From contig JBCCGI010000148.1 of assembly GCA_039029355.1 (NCBI GenBank), positions 1-13,418 of the forward strand: DNA of 13,418 nt. Reading direction: 5' to 3'. The stretch comes from JBCCGI01 sp039029355 (lineage in GTDB: Bacteria; Planctomycetota; UBA1135; GCA-002686595). Below the pieces are notes generated by a model, which had not been told where the DNA came from, ran no database searches, and saw nothing but the letters and a program-made list of their open reading frames with translations. The position numbers and the translations under genes are program-made. This document shows, piece after piece, positions 1 to 6,969 of this stretch; the stretch's first letter is position 1; each line of letters opens with the position of its first letter.

Positions 1-37
1 CTCATGTTGACTGACTCGGATGATGTGCGCTACAGGT

Positions 38-51
38 AGTTATCAGTTATC
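38..51. repeat. Tandem 7-bp direct repeat
   Basis: AGTTATC occurs twice with no spacer, followed by AACG. It lies in the AT-richer foreign segment, about 120 bp inside the putative element end. It could be a transposase- or host-factor-binding site, or chance. Confidence 0.4.
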
Positions 52-733
52 AACGACTCCCACAAGCAAGACGTTCAACGTTGTTCCTCGGTGTGGTGGC
101 TTTCCTCGTGCACGCGTTACACAGGTCTCTTTTAAACGCACTGGGGGTACCACTTTTTCTTGAACAACGTCTTGGGGCGGGAGGGGCGCGGGGCGCGCGC
201 CGCGCCGGAGGCGCCGCGGCCAGCACCAGCGCGCGCCAGCTGGGGTCCTCGCCATAGCGGCCGTCGAGCTCCGCACGCAGGCGCTCCAGCCCGCGCCGGA
301 TCTGGCTCAGCACGGTGTTCACCGGCCGTTGGAGCTCCGCCGCGATGCGCGCCGGGGACTTGTCTTCGAAGAAGCGCAGCAGGAGCACGTGCCGGTAGGG
401 CTCGTCGAGCGCGAGCAAGGCCACGCCCACCGAGCGGAGCACGCGGCGCTTCTCGCCCGCCGACGCCGGGCCGAGCTCGGCCTCGTCTTCGGCGCCGCGC
501 GGCAGCCGCGCGCGCCGGCCGGCCTCGCGCCGCGCGACGTTGCGCGCGATCGCGGCGAGCCAGGCGCGTACGTTGCGGCCGTGGCGGGGAGGACTGGTGA
601 GCGCACGCAGCCAGGTCTCCTGCGCGATGTCCTCGGCCTGGCTCTCGTCCGTTGCCAGGCGCAGGGCGAGCTGGGTGAGGAACGCGCGCTGCGCGAGCAG
701 CTGGTCGAGCTTGGGCGGGGTCTCGGTGTTCAT
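50..733 (-). CDS. ECF-type RNA polymerase sigma factor, C-terminus replaced by foreign sequence
   Basis: Sigma-70 family, extracytoplasmic-function group, which directs RNA polymerase to a small regulon. Region 2 spans about residues 12-80 and has the canonical acidic motif A33-E34-D35 in QAEDIAQETWLRAL, plus the basic segment RAWLAAIARNVARREAGRRAR. Region 4 spans about 105-156, with LDEPYRHVLLLRFF and a helix-turn-helix ending NTVLSQIRRGLERLR. Both core domains look intact. After a Pro/Ala/Arg-rich stretch (about residues 165-187) the frame enters the low-GC edge segment, and the last 40 or so residues (SRKSGTPSAFKRDLCNACTR onward) look unrelated to any sigma factor. The protein is therefore probably a chimera or truncated by insertion; any downstream partner lies outside the window. 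The ATG at 733 is preceded by no clear Shine-Dalgarno sequence but fits the family N-terminus. It is divergent from 958-1692. Family call is firm; functionality is uncertain. Confidence 0.82.
   Translation of the reverse strand: MNTETPPKLDQLLAQRAFLTQLALRLATDESQAEDIAQETWLRALTSPPRHGRNVRAWLAAIARNVARREAGRRARLPRGAEDEAELGPASAGEKRRVLRSVGVALLALDEPYRHVLLLRFFEDKSPARIAAELQRPVNTVLSQIRRGLERLRAELDGRYGEDPSWRALVLAAAPPARRAPRAPPAPRRCSRKSGTPSAFKRDLCNACTRKATTPRNNVERLACGSR
78..170. repeat. Inverted pair ACGTTGTTC / GAACAACGT
   Basis: ACGTTGTTC at 78-86 and its exact complement GAACAACGT at 162-170 are separated by 75 bp. The outer copy extends to the 10-mer TGAACAACGT, which recurs inverted (ACGTTGTTCA) at 13303-13312 inside the IS481-family left end. 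Three copies of a moderately AT-rich word in a very GC-rich window, all in the two edge segments, suggest an element-specific binding site. Confidence 0.45.
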
Positions 734-957
734 CGCGGTGGGTGGGCCGCCCCGCGCGCGTGGATCGTCGCCGCGGCGGCCGAGAAAGATCGTCGATTCG
801 CCGCATCGATTCTAGGCCCTGCGTGCTTCGGAAAGTCGTTCCACGAACGCAGCCCCGACGCCGCTCGGCGACGATCTCTCCGCGTGCGAAGCCCGCCGCC
901 GGAGCGCGCTACGGGTCTGCCTTCTCCCGACGACCCTCTCCCTACGAAAGGACCCTC
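734..957. promoter_or_regulatory. Divergent intergenic region with candidate promoter and operator elements
   Basis: This 224-bp region separates the minus-strand sigma gene from the plus-strand secreted-protein operon and must hold both promoters. On the minus strand a -10-like TAGAAT lies at 814-809, giving a leader of about 70 nt, but no good -35 is paired with it. TCGATTC occurs twice with a 13-bp period (793-799, 806-812), and GTTC-CAC-GAAC forms a short inverted repeat at 838-848, next to GGAA (830-833). ECF factors often recognise a GGAAC-like -35, but no convincing full ECF promoter could be assigned. Confidence 0.3.
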
Positions 958-1314
958 ATGCGTCGCATCTTGACCGCCATCGCGGCCTCTCTCTTCTGCC
1001 TCTCGCTCGTCTCGTTCCAGTCGACCAAGTGCACCAAGGCCGACGGCTGCACCTCGACGACGGTGGCGTCGCTCTACACCGGCAGCCCCACCATCCCGTG
1101 CCCGGCGGAGGACGAGGTCGTGGAGCTGACGACCACGGCGACCTGCAAGAAGTTCGCCGCCTCGGTGCAGCTCCTGCGCTGCGGCTCGAGCGACGCGCCG
1201 TTCTTCGTGGTGACCGGCACCACGCTCCACCGCTTCGAGCTCAAGACCAGCTTCACGTGGGGCGACGTGCTGAACGGCAACTGCGCTGCGCTGATCTACA
1301 CGACCTTCTCCTGA
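958..1314 (+). CDS. Small cysteine-rich secreted protein, unknown function
   Basis: A 118-residue protein I do not recognise. It begins with a clear Sec signal peptide, MRRILTAIAASLFCLSLVSF, probably cleaved near residue 22. The mature part of about 96 residues carries six cysteines (C25, C31, C48, C63, C75, C109), an even number compatible with three disulfide bonds in an exported protein. It is rich in Thr and Ser. The start at 958 was chosen because AAAGGA (947-952) lies 5 nt upstream and because the signal peptide begins exactly there; the frame is open further upstream but without sensible protein. It is followed after 9 nt by a lipoprotein gene, so the two form an operon, divergent from an ECF sigma factor that could control it (inference). 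Confidence 0.75.
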   Translation: MRRILTAIAASLFCLSLVSFQSTKCTKADGCTSTTVASLYTGSPTIPCPAEDEVVELTTTATCKKFAASVQLLRCGSSDAPFFVVTGTTLHRFELKTSFTWGDVLNGNCAALIYTTFS

Positions 1315-1323
1315 GGCGGTGCG

Positions 1324-1692
1324 ATGAGCATGCGTTCAGCGATCGCCGGCTTGGGCTTGCTCGTGGCGCTCGGCTGCGGCCCGCCCGCACCCGCGGAGGC
1401 CCCGGGCGTGTGGTGGGCGCGTATCGGCGCCGGGGCGGGCGTGGCGGCCAACTTCGGGCCGCTGCTCGCGACGCCCGATGGCGTCGTACGCCCCTTCACG
1501 CTGGTGGTGCACCTGCCCGGCTCCGACGAGCCGCTCTCATGCGTCGCCGAGTCGGTCCTGGCCGCCGCCTCGGACCCGGTCGTGGTGGAGGGCGCGCGCT
1601 ACTCGCTCGCCCTGGCGCCGCGTCCGGGCCTCACCTGGGCGGAGGTACGCACCGACGAGGACCTGGTCTCCGAGTCCAGCGGCCTGTTCTGA
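1324..1692 (+). CDS. Small predicted lipoprotein, unknown function
   Basis: A 122-residue protein of unrecognised family. The N-terminus MSMRSAIAGLGLLVALGC is a lipoprotein signal, with acylated Cys18 predicted after A-L-G, followed by a Pro/Ala linker. The rest is short and hydrophobic/acidic, with one further cysteine in the segment PLSCVAESVL, and ends SSGLF. The start at 1324 is supported by GAGG at 1313-1316, which overlaps the stop codon of the preceding gene, so the two genes are probably translationally coupled. ATG at 1330 is a possible alternative start. It likely acts on the membrane together with the secreted cysteine-rich partner encoded immediately upstream; this pairing is inferred from gene order only. 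Confidence 0.7.
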   Translation: MSMRSAIAGLGLLVALGCGPPAPAEAPGVWWARIGAGAGVAANFGPLLATPDGVVRPFTLVVHLPGSDEPLSCVAESVLAAASDPVVVEGARYSLALAPRPGLTWAEVRTDEDLVSESSGLF

Positions 1693-1717
1693 AGGGGCGC
1701 GCCCCGGAGAGAGAAGC

Positions 1718-1757
1718 GGCGGCGCACCCGTCCCCAGGGCGAGTGCGCCGCCTTTCC
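1718..1757. terminator. Strong hairpin, possible bidirectional terminator
   Basis: GGCGGCGCAC (1718-1727) pairs perfectly with GTGCGCCGCC (1743-1752) around a 15-nt loop and is followed on the plus strand by TTTCCCC. On the minus strand the same stem is followed by CTTCTCTCTCC. It lies between the convergent genes ending at 1692 and 1791, where a shared terminator is expected. A second palindrome, GGGGCGCGCCCC, lies at 1694-1705. The U-tracts are short, so termination strength is uncertain. Confidence 0.6.
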
Positions 1758-1790
1758 CCGGCTTTCTTCAGCGGCGCGGTACGGCTCGGA

Positions 1791-3320
1791 TCACATGCCC
1801 AGCGTCAGATCGATGGCGTTGCAGAGCCCCAGGCTCGCGCCGAGGACGACCGCCTGGGAGTAGATCACGAAGCCGCCCGCAAGGTACGGATCGGCGGGCA
1901 CCGCCAGCGTGTGCGTCGTCGTCCCGCCGGCGGCGTTCTCCAGCGAGCTCCACACCAGCGCCGTGCCGCTGTCGACCAGCAGCTCGCCGAGCGAGCCAAG
2001 GGGCAGCGGCACGAGCGGCGCCACGTAGCCGTGTATGAGGGCGGCCGTGCCCGCGAACGAGTGCGCGGTCACGTCGACGGTCGCGGTCCAGGTCGAGCCC
2101 AGCACCGGCAGCGTCGCCGTGCTATAGCATGACGGGTTCACGCCCGTCCCGTTGCGTACGGCCGTCGACGCGACGAACTGCGGGTAGAAGTAGGCGCCCA
2201 TGTCCACCGTCGTGCCGTCGGGATCCGGCGCGCTGGCCGGGTTGCCCGCGTCGATCGCCGGCGAGCCCAGCGCGAGCTGGAAGTCGCCGCCCGGAGCGTC
2301 GACGAACGTCGGGTCGGAGCTCAGGTTGCCGGCGCCCACGTAGCCGCCCATCACGGTCGAGTAGCTGATCGCCGGGCTCGAGAAGAAGGCCACCTCGCGG
2401 TTCTCGTTGTTCCACAGGACCGAGTCCTCGACGCTGATCACGTTGCGGATGCCCCCGGAGTTGTCGCCGGGCACCGCGCCGCCGGCGATGCGGTTGTCGG
2501 CCACCGTGCAGCGGATCAGGGTCGCGCCGGTCAGGCCGCCGTCGATGCCGGTGCCGATCTCGTCGGGCGGACCGCCCGAGAACCAGTGGTGCGCCTCGTT
2601 GCCCGTGATCTGCGTGCCGATCAGCGTGGCCGGCCCGAAGACCCCGCCGCCGCTGTAGCCGTCGAAGCCGTTGCCCGCCAGGTTGCCGTCGATGATCGAG
2701 TCGGTGATGGTGCAGGGGCCCTCGGTGTAGATGCCGCCCCCGAGCCCGCCGCTGCGGTTGTCGGAGATCACGCACTGCACGATCGTGGGCTCGCCGCGCA
2801 CGCCGCCGCCGTTGCCGTAGGGCATCGAGTCGTTGCCGACGATCGCGCAGCGCTCGAGCCGCGCGTCGCCCGCGACGCCGCCGCCGAAGCCGCCGGAGTT
2901 GCCGGTGATCACGCAGTCGCGGATCACGGGCGAGGCGCCGTCGCAGTACACGCCGCTGCCGCCCACGTAGCCCGAGCCGTACAGGCCGCCGGTGATCGTG
3001 AAGCCCTGGACCACCGTCCCCGAGCCCTCGCCGCTGACCATTCGCACGACCGCGCCGGTCGGGAAGTCGAGCCAGCCCTGGGCGCCCTGGGAGTCGATGG
3101 TCGTCGCCGCGGCGCCGGCGGACGAGCGCACCGTGATCGCCTTGCCCAAGAGGTCGAGCTGTTCGTTGTACGTGCCCGGATCGACCAGCACGGTGTCGCC
3201 CGGGGCGGCGGTCGCGATGGCGCTCTGGATGCTGGCGTAGTCCTGCGGGACGAGCAGTGTGGACTGCGCGGACAAGCTCGTGGCGAGCGCGAGGGCGGAG
3301 GCGAGGTAGATCGGCTTCAT
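1791..3320 (-). CDS. Secreted right-handed beta-helix protein with choice-of-anchor Q-type segment and shared C-terminal domain
   Basis: A predicted surface or periplasmic protein of 509 residues. The Sec signal peptide MKPIYLASALALATSLSA is followed by Q19. Residues about 22-75 (VPQDYASIQSAIATA, then GDTVLVDPGTYNE) are the classic start of a pectate-lyase-like beta-helix. Residues about 75-330 are Gly/Asn-rich helix coils such as VITGNSGGFGGGV and GGGIYTEGPCTITDS, resembling polymorphic outer-membrane-protein repeats. Residues about 330-385, with DPTFVDAPGGDFQLALGSPA and IDAGNP, match the choice-of-anchor Q pattern. The last 119 residues (from about 391) are homologous to the C-terminus of the FG-GAP protein at 6970-8607. 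No catalytic residues could be assigned, so binding or adhesion is as likely as polysaccharide cleavage. The ATG at 3320 lacks a Shine-Dalgarno sequence and is chosen for the signal peptide. It is divergent from the sigma/kinase operon. Confidence 0.85.
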   Translation of the reverse strand: MKPIYLASALALATSLSAQSTLLVPQDYASIQSAIATAAPGDTVLVDPGTYNEQLDLLGKAITVRSSAGAAATTIDSQGAQGWLDFPTGAVVRMVSGEGSGTVVQGFTITGGLYGSGYVGGSGVYCDGASPVIRDCVITGNSGGFGGGVAGDARLERCAIVGNDSMPYGNGGGVRGEPTIVQCVISDNRSGGLGGGIYTEGPCTITDSIIDGNLAGNGFDGYSGGGVFGPATLIGTQITGNEAHHWFSGGPPDEIGTGIDGGLTGATLIRCTVADNRIAGGAVPGDNSGGIRNVISVEDSVLWNNENREVAFFSSPAISYSTVMGGYVGAGNLSSDPTFVDAPGGDFQLALGSPAIDAGNPASAPDPDGTTVDMGAYFYPQFVASTAVRNGTGVNPSCYSTATLPVLGSTWTATVDVTAHSFAGTAALIHGYVAPLVPLPLGSLGELLVDSGTALVWSSLENAAGGTTTHTLAVPADPYLAGGFVIYSQAVVLGASLGLCNAIDLTLGM

Positions 3321-3464
3321 GAAGGGAACGAGAGGGGTTCGTACGGCCGCGGTCTGGGTGAGAGCGGAACGCGTCGTTCGCGTCCAAAGGTCTTCGGCGT
3401 AGAGCAGGTCCGGGGGGCGCAGCACATTCTCGCGCTTTTCCGTAAGTTGGGGGAGATCGATCCC
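3321..3464. promoter_or_regulatory. Divergent intergenic region between beta-helix gene and sigma/kinase operon
   Basis: This 144-bp stretch must carry promoters for both directions. It contains the inverted repeat GAACG-CGT-CGTTC (3367-3379). Overlapping it is GGAAC at 3366-3370, an ECF-like -35 word, with GGTC at 3389-3392 at 18-nt spacing; this is a candidate ECF promoter only. A second weaker repeat, GAAC-N7-GTTC, lies nearer the beta-helix start (about 3326-3340). GGGGAG (about 3450-3455) serves as ribosome binding site for the sigma gene. The mapping is tentative. Confidence 0.3.
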
Positions 3465-3983
3465 ATGACCCAGACCGACCAGCGCACCGCGGCCCTCTAC
3501 GACGTGCTGCACGAGCTCGCCGCCCGCTCGATGGGGCGCGAGCGCGCGGGCCACACCCTGCAGCCGACGGCCCTCGTGCACGAAGCCTGGCTGCGGCTGG
3601 CGCGCAGCCCCGAGCGCACCTGGGACGACCGGGCGCAGTTCGTCGCGGCCTGCGTGCGGTCGATGCGCCAGGTGCTGATCGACCACGCCCGCCGGCGCCA
3701 GGCGGCGCGGCGGGGCGGCGAGCTCCTGCGCGTCGCGCTCCCCGACGACGCGGCGGCCGAGCCGGGGCCGGGGCTCGACGCCCTCGCGCTGGACGAGGCC
3801 CTGACCCGGCTGGCGGCCGAGTACCCGCGCGCGGCGCGCGTGGTCGAGCTGCGTTTCTTCGGCGGCCTGACCGGCGCCGAGATCGCCCAGGTGCTGTCGC
3901 TGTCGGCGCGCACGGTCGACAGCGATTGGGCCTTCGCGCGCGCCTGGCTCATCCGCGAGCTCGACACCGGCGACGACGCGTGA
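3465..3983 (+). CDS. ECF sigma factor, TIGR02999 / Sigma70_ECF type, partner of the downstream Ser/Thr kinase
   Basis: A 172-residue sigma factor. Region 2 carries the family signature GHTLQPTALVHEAWLRLA (residues 29-46), followed by FVAACVRSMRQVLIDHARRR. Region 4 has AARVVELRFFGGLTGAEIA and the helix-turn-helix end ARTVDSDWAFARAWL. There is no recognisable anti-sigma factor nearby; the next gene is a kinase overlapping by 4 nt, the usual arrangement for this family. Position T35 aligns with E34 of the sigma factor at 50-733, and A36 with its D35, so the acidic core-binding motif of region 2.2 is missing. In EcfP of Vibrio parahaemolyticus, loss of this motif is compensated by threonine phosphorylation by PknT; the same is inferred here. 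The ATG at 3465 is chosen for GGGGAG about 10 nt upstream; the longer open frame back to 2586 is antisense to the beta-helix gene. Confidence 0.92.
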   Translation: MTQTDQRTAALYDVLHELAARSMGRERAGHTLQPTALVHEAWLRLARSPERTWDDRAQFVAACVRSMRQVLIDHARRRQAARRGGELLRVALPDDAAAEPGPGLDALALDEALTRLAAEYPRAARVVELRFFGGLTGAEIAQVLSLSARTVDSDWAFARAWLIRELDTGDDA

Positions 3984-6841
3984 GCGAAGCGCGGTCGATC
4001 CAGGAGCTGTTCGCGCGGGCCCTGCGCGCCGCGCCGGACGAGCGCGAGCGGCTGCTGGCCGCCGCGCCCAGCCCCGCGGTCCGGGGCGAGGTCGAAGAGC
4101 TCCTGGCCCACGCCGAGCGGGCCGAGCACCCGCTCGACGACTGGACGGTCGACTCAGAGCGCCTCCGCAGCGCGCTGAACGCCTCGCTCGGCCCCTGGCC
4201 CGACCCGCCGCCGGAGGCGATCGGCGACTACCGCGTCCGCGCGCTCCTGGGCGCGGGCAGCATGAGCACGGTCTTCCTCGCGACGGGCCCGGACGGCGAA
4301 GAGGTCGCGGTCAAGGTGCCCAAGCCCTGGCTCCTCGCGGGCGAGGCGTCGCGGCGCTTCGAGCAGGAGATCGAGCTGCTAGGCCGCCTCGATCACCCGT
4401 TCATCGTGCGGCTGCTCGACGCGGGGCGGGCCGAGCTCGCCAGCGGCGAGCATCCCTACCTCGTGCTCGAGCGCGTCCGCGGCCGCCCGCTCGACGCCTG
4501 GCGGGAGGAGGACCACCCGACGCGCGCCGAGCGGCTGAAGCTCTTCCTCGGGATCTGCGAGGGCGTCGCCCACGCGCACCAAAAGGGCGTGATCCACCGC
4601 GACCTCAAGCCCGGCAACGTGCTGGTCGACGAGGCCGGCCGGCCGCGCGTGGTCGACTTCGGCGTCGCGCGCGCGACCGGCCACGACGAGCGCACGGCGA
4701 GCCTCCTCACGTCGATCGGGCAGCTCGTCGGCACGCTGGAGTACATGAGCCCCGAGCAGGCCGCCGGCCGGCCCGAGGATGTCGATACCCGCGCCGACGT
4801 CTACGCGCTGGGCGTGCTGCTGTTCGAGCTCCTCACCGGGCGCCGGCCGATCGACTTCCAGGGCGAGCCGCTGGCCGAGTGCCTGCGCCGCATCGCCGAG
4901 CGCGAGCCCGAGCGGCTGAGCCGCTACGACCGCACGCTCGCCGGCGACCTGGAGACGATCGTGGGCAAGGCGCTCGAGAAGGAGCGCGCGCGCCGCTACT
5001 CGACCGTGCGCGAGCTCGCGGCGGACGTCGAGCGCAGCCTCGCCAACCTGCCGATCTCCGCCCGGCCGCCCAGCTCGCTCTACCTGGTCGGCAAGTACGC
5101 GCGCCGCCACCCCGCGGCGGCTTCGGCGGTCGGCGTCGGCGTGCTGGCGCTCGTCGCGACGGCGGTGGGGGTCCTCTTGGGCTGGTCCGAGGCACGCGAC
5201 CAGGCCGAGCTCGCGCGCGCGCGGCTCGGCGAGGCCGAGGCGGCGCGCGAGGAGTCCGACCGGGTCGCCGCGCTCCTGGCGCAGGTGATCCGCGCGCCCG
5301 ACGCCTCGGCGGAGGGGCGCGACGCGCTCCTGCGCGACGTCGTGCTCGAGCTCGGCGACGACATCGAGGCCCAGCTGCCCGACCAGCCGCGCGGCCGCGG
5401 GCGGCTCGGCTTCTTCCTGGCCCTGTCGCTCTCGACCCTAGACGCGCCCGCGCGCGCGCTCGAGCGCTGCGAGGCCAGCGTGCGCGACCTGGAGCGCGCG
5501 GGGCTCGCGGACAGCGAGCTGGGCGAGGACGCGCGCCGCCTGCGCGGCACGCTGCTGGACCAGCTGGGGCGTTCGACCGAAGCCTGCGAGGTGCTCGGCG
5601 CGCTGGTCGACGAGCAGCGCGCCCGTCACGGCGCCGACGACGAGCGGACGCTCCGCACGCAGCAGGCGCTCGGCACGGCCTTCCTTAACCGGCCGGACCT
5701 CGACGCGGCGGCGCGCGAGCTCGAGGCCGTGCTGGCCACGCGCACGCGCCAGCACGGCGCGGAAGATCCGCGCACGCTGGAGACGAAGGTCGCGGTCGCC
5801 GGCCTGTGGCTGAGCCAGGGGCTCCACGACCAAGTGCTCGAAGAGCTGTCGACCGCGCTGCCGCTGCTGCGGGACCACCACGCCGACGCGCCGCACCGGT
5901 TGAAGACGCCGATCAGCCACCTGTCGGAGGCGCTCACCTACCGCGGCAAGGTCGACGAGGCGCTGGCGCTGCGCGAGGAGCAGGTCGCGATCTGCGAGGC
6001 CGCCTTCGGGCCCGAGCAGTTCCACACGTGGGACGCGCGCGCCGACCTGGTCGGGACGCTGTTCACGATGGGCCGCTTCGGCGAAGGGCGCCAGATCGCG
6101 GAGCGGACGTTGGCCTGGGCCGAGGAGCACCTCGACGAGTCGCACGCGATGATCTCGGACACGCTGATGCAGCTCGCCACGTGCGACATGGTGACGGACC
6201 GCTTCGAGGAGGGCGAGGCGAGCCTGCGCGAAGCGCTGCGGCGCGTGCTCCTGCGGCATCCGCCGGGGCATCCGCGCGTCGCCCTGTTGCGGCTTCGTCT
6301 CGCCGACCTGGCGGTCTACGACCTGCGTCCCGCGGACGCGCGCGACGAGCTGGTCGCGCTGATGGAAGACCTCGAGCCCGGGACCGCCGGAGCGCCCCGC
6401 GTGCTGCAGCGGGCGCGCGATCTCCTCGCGAAGTCCCACCTCATGCTCGGGGACACGGACGAGGGGCTGCGGATGCTGCACGAGTCGCTGGCCGCCACGA
6501 TGGCGGCCGAGGGCTTCGGCGAGCCCATGACCGTCTACAGCTTCCTCGACGCGGCGGTGGCGCTCTCGGTCGTCGACCTGCCCGAGGAGGCGGACGCCCT
6601 GCTCGCGCCGTTCGAGGAGCGGCTGCCCGCCCTCGCCGAAGGGTCGCGGGTGCATCTGGAGGCCCTGACCGCGGTCGTCCTGCAGCGCGGCATGATCGCG
6701 GCGAGCGCCGGGTGGCGGGACCGCGCGACGGCGGCGCTCGCGCGGGCGGAGGAGGTCGGGGCGGGGCTCCAGCGCCCCCTCGCCGACGACCTGCAGCAGC
6801 TGTTTGAGCTGCTGCGGGCGAAGCTCAGCGTGGGCCGCTAG
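3980..6841 (+). CDS. Membrane Ser/Thr protein kinase with TPR sensor tail
   Basis: A Hanks-type kinase of 953 residues starting at GTG 3980, which overlaps the sigma stop codon as GTGA, so translation is coupled. Residues 1-80 form an alpha-helical, Asp/Glu-rich N-terminal segment often seen in kinases paired with this sigma family. The kinase domain covers about 84-345: loop L90-GAGSMSTV with Ser where the third glycine is usual, K112 in VAVK, HRDLKPGN with D208, DFG with D226, and SPEQ at 257-260. All catalytic residues are present. A transmembrane helix lies at about 379-401. It is followed by a charged coiled coil (about 402-445) and a long TPR region to the end, with kinesin-light-chain-like units such as RARHGADDERTLRTQQALG and a related unit about 40 residues later. 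The TPR part is probably extracytoplasmic and senses a protein ligand. The likely substrate is the upstream sigma factor (inference). Confidence 0.93.
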   Translation: MSEARSIQELFARALRAAPDERERLLAAAPSPAVRGEVEELLAHAERAEHPLDDWTVDSERLRSALNASLGPWPDPPPEAIGDYRVRALLGAGSMSTVFLATGPDGEEVAVKVPKPWLLAGEASRRFEQEIELLGRLDHPFIVRLLDAGRAELASGEHPYLVLERVRGRPLDAWREEDHPTRAERLKLFLGICEGVAHAHQKGVIHRDLKPGNVLVDEAGRPRVVDFGVARATGHDERTASLLTSIGQLVGTLEYMSPEQAAGRPEDVDTRADVYALGVLLFELLTGRRPIDFQGEPLAECLRRIAEREPERLSRYDRTLAGDLETIVGKALEKERARRYSTVRELAADVERSLANLPISARPPSSLYLVGKYARRHPAAASAVGVGVLALVATAVGVLLGWSEARDQAELARARLGEAEAAREESDRVAALLAQVIRAPDASAEGRDALLRDVVLELGDDIEAQLPDQPRGRGRLGFFLALSLSTLDAPARALERCEASVRDLERAGLADSELGEDARRLRGTLLDQLGRSTEACEVLGALVDEQRARHGADDERTLRTQQALGTAFLNRPDLDAAARELEAVLATRTRQHGAEDPRTLETKVAVAGLWLSQGLHDQVLEELSTALPLLRDHHADAPHRLKTPISHLSEALTYRGKVDEALALREEQVAICEAAFGPEQFHTWDARADLVGTLFTMGRFGEGRQIAERTLAWAEEHLDESHAMISDTLMQLATCDMVTDRFEEGEASLREALRRVLLRHPPGHPRVALLRLRLADLAVYDLRPADARDELVALMEDLEPGTAGAPRVLQRARDLLAKSHLMLGDTDEGLRMLHESLAATMAAEGFGEPMTVYSFLDAAVALSVVDLPEEADALLAPFEERLPALAEGSRVHLEALTAVVLQRGMIAASAGWRDRATAALARAEEVGAGLQRPLADDLQQLFELLRAKLSVGR

Positions 6842-6890
6842 GCGCGGGGGCGGCGGGCGCGCCGGAGGTTGTCCGGATCCGGGCCAATCC

Positions 6891-6906
6891 GACCGAGGCC
6901 TTGGTC
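6891..6906. terminator. Short hairpin after the kinase gene
   Basis: GACCGA-GGCC-TTGGTC forms a 6-bp stem with one G-T pair, and CGGAT/ATCCG pairs just upstream. No T-run follows, so it may be a weak or Rho-assisted terminator, or chance. The surrounding 128-bp gap (6842-6969) otherwise shows no clear promoter for the next gene. Confidence 0.25.
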
Positions 6907-6969
6907 CCGTAGCGGGGGCGAGGGGGGCGCCGGGCTCCCCGCCGCCTGGTCTCCCGCCCGACGAACCCG

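Larger units (their letters stand above)
1..174. mobile_element. Probable end of a mobile element at the left edge
   Basis: This stretch is about 50% GC, against roughly 70% or more in the rest of the window, with no gene of its own that I can identify. It ends at 161-170 with TGAACAACGT followed by CTTGG. The reverse complement of the IS481-family left end at the other edge reads TGAACAACGT, A, CTTGG, so 15 of 16 positions agree with one base missing. It also holds a tandem AGTTATC pair (38-51) and ACGTTGTTC at 78-86, which is inverted relative to 161-170. The sequence change coincides with the point where the neighbouring sigma factor loses its expected C-terminus. That it is a transposable-element end is inference; no transposase motif is readable here, and the exact boundary (about 170-185) is uncertain. 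Confidence 0.45.

Noticed and set aside
2586..3464. In-frame upstream extension of the sigma factor
   Set aside because: It runs antisense through the beta-helix gene and has no sigma-like sequence; the ATG at 3465 has a good ribosome binding site.
5438..6655. Long minus-strand open frame opposite the kinase TPR region
   Set aside because: No domain signature; the plus-strand TPR protein explains the sequence.
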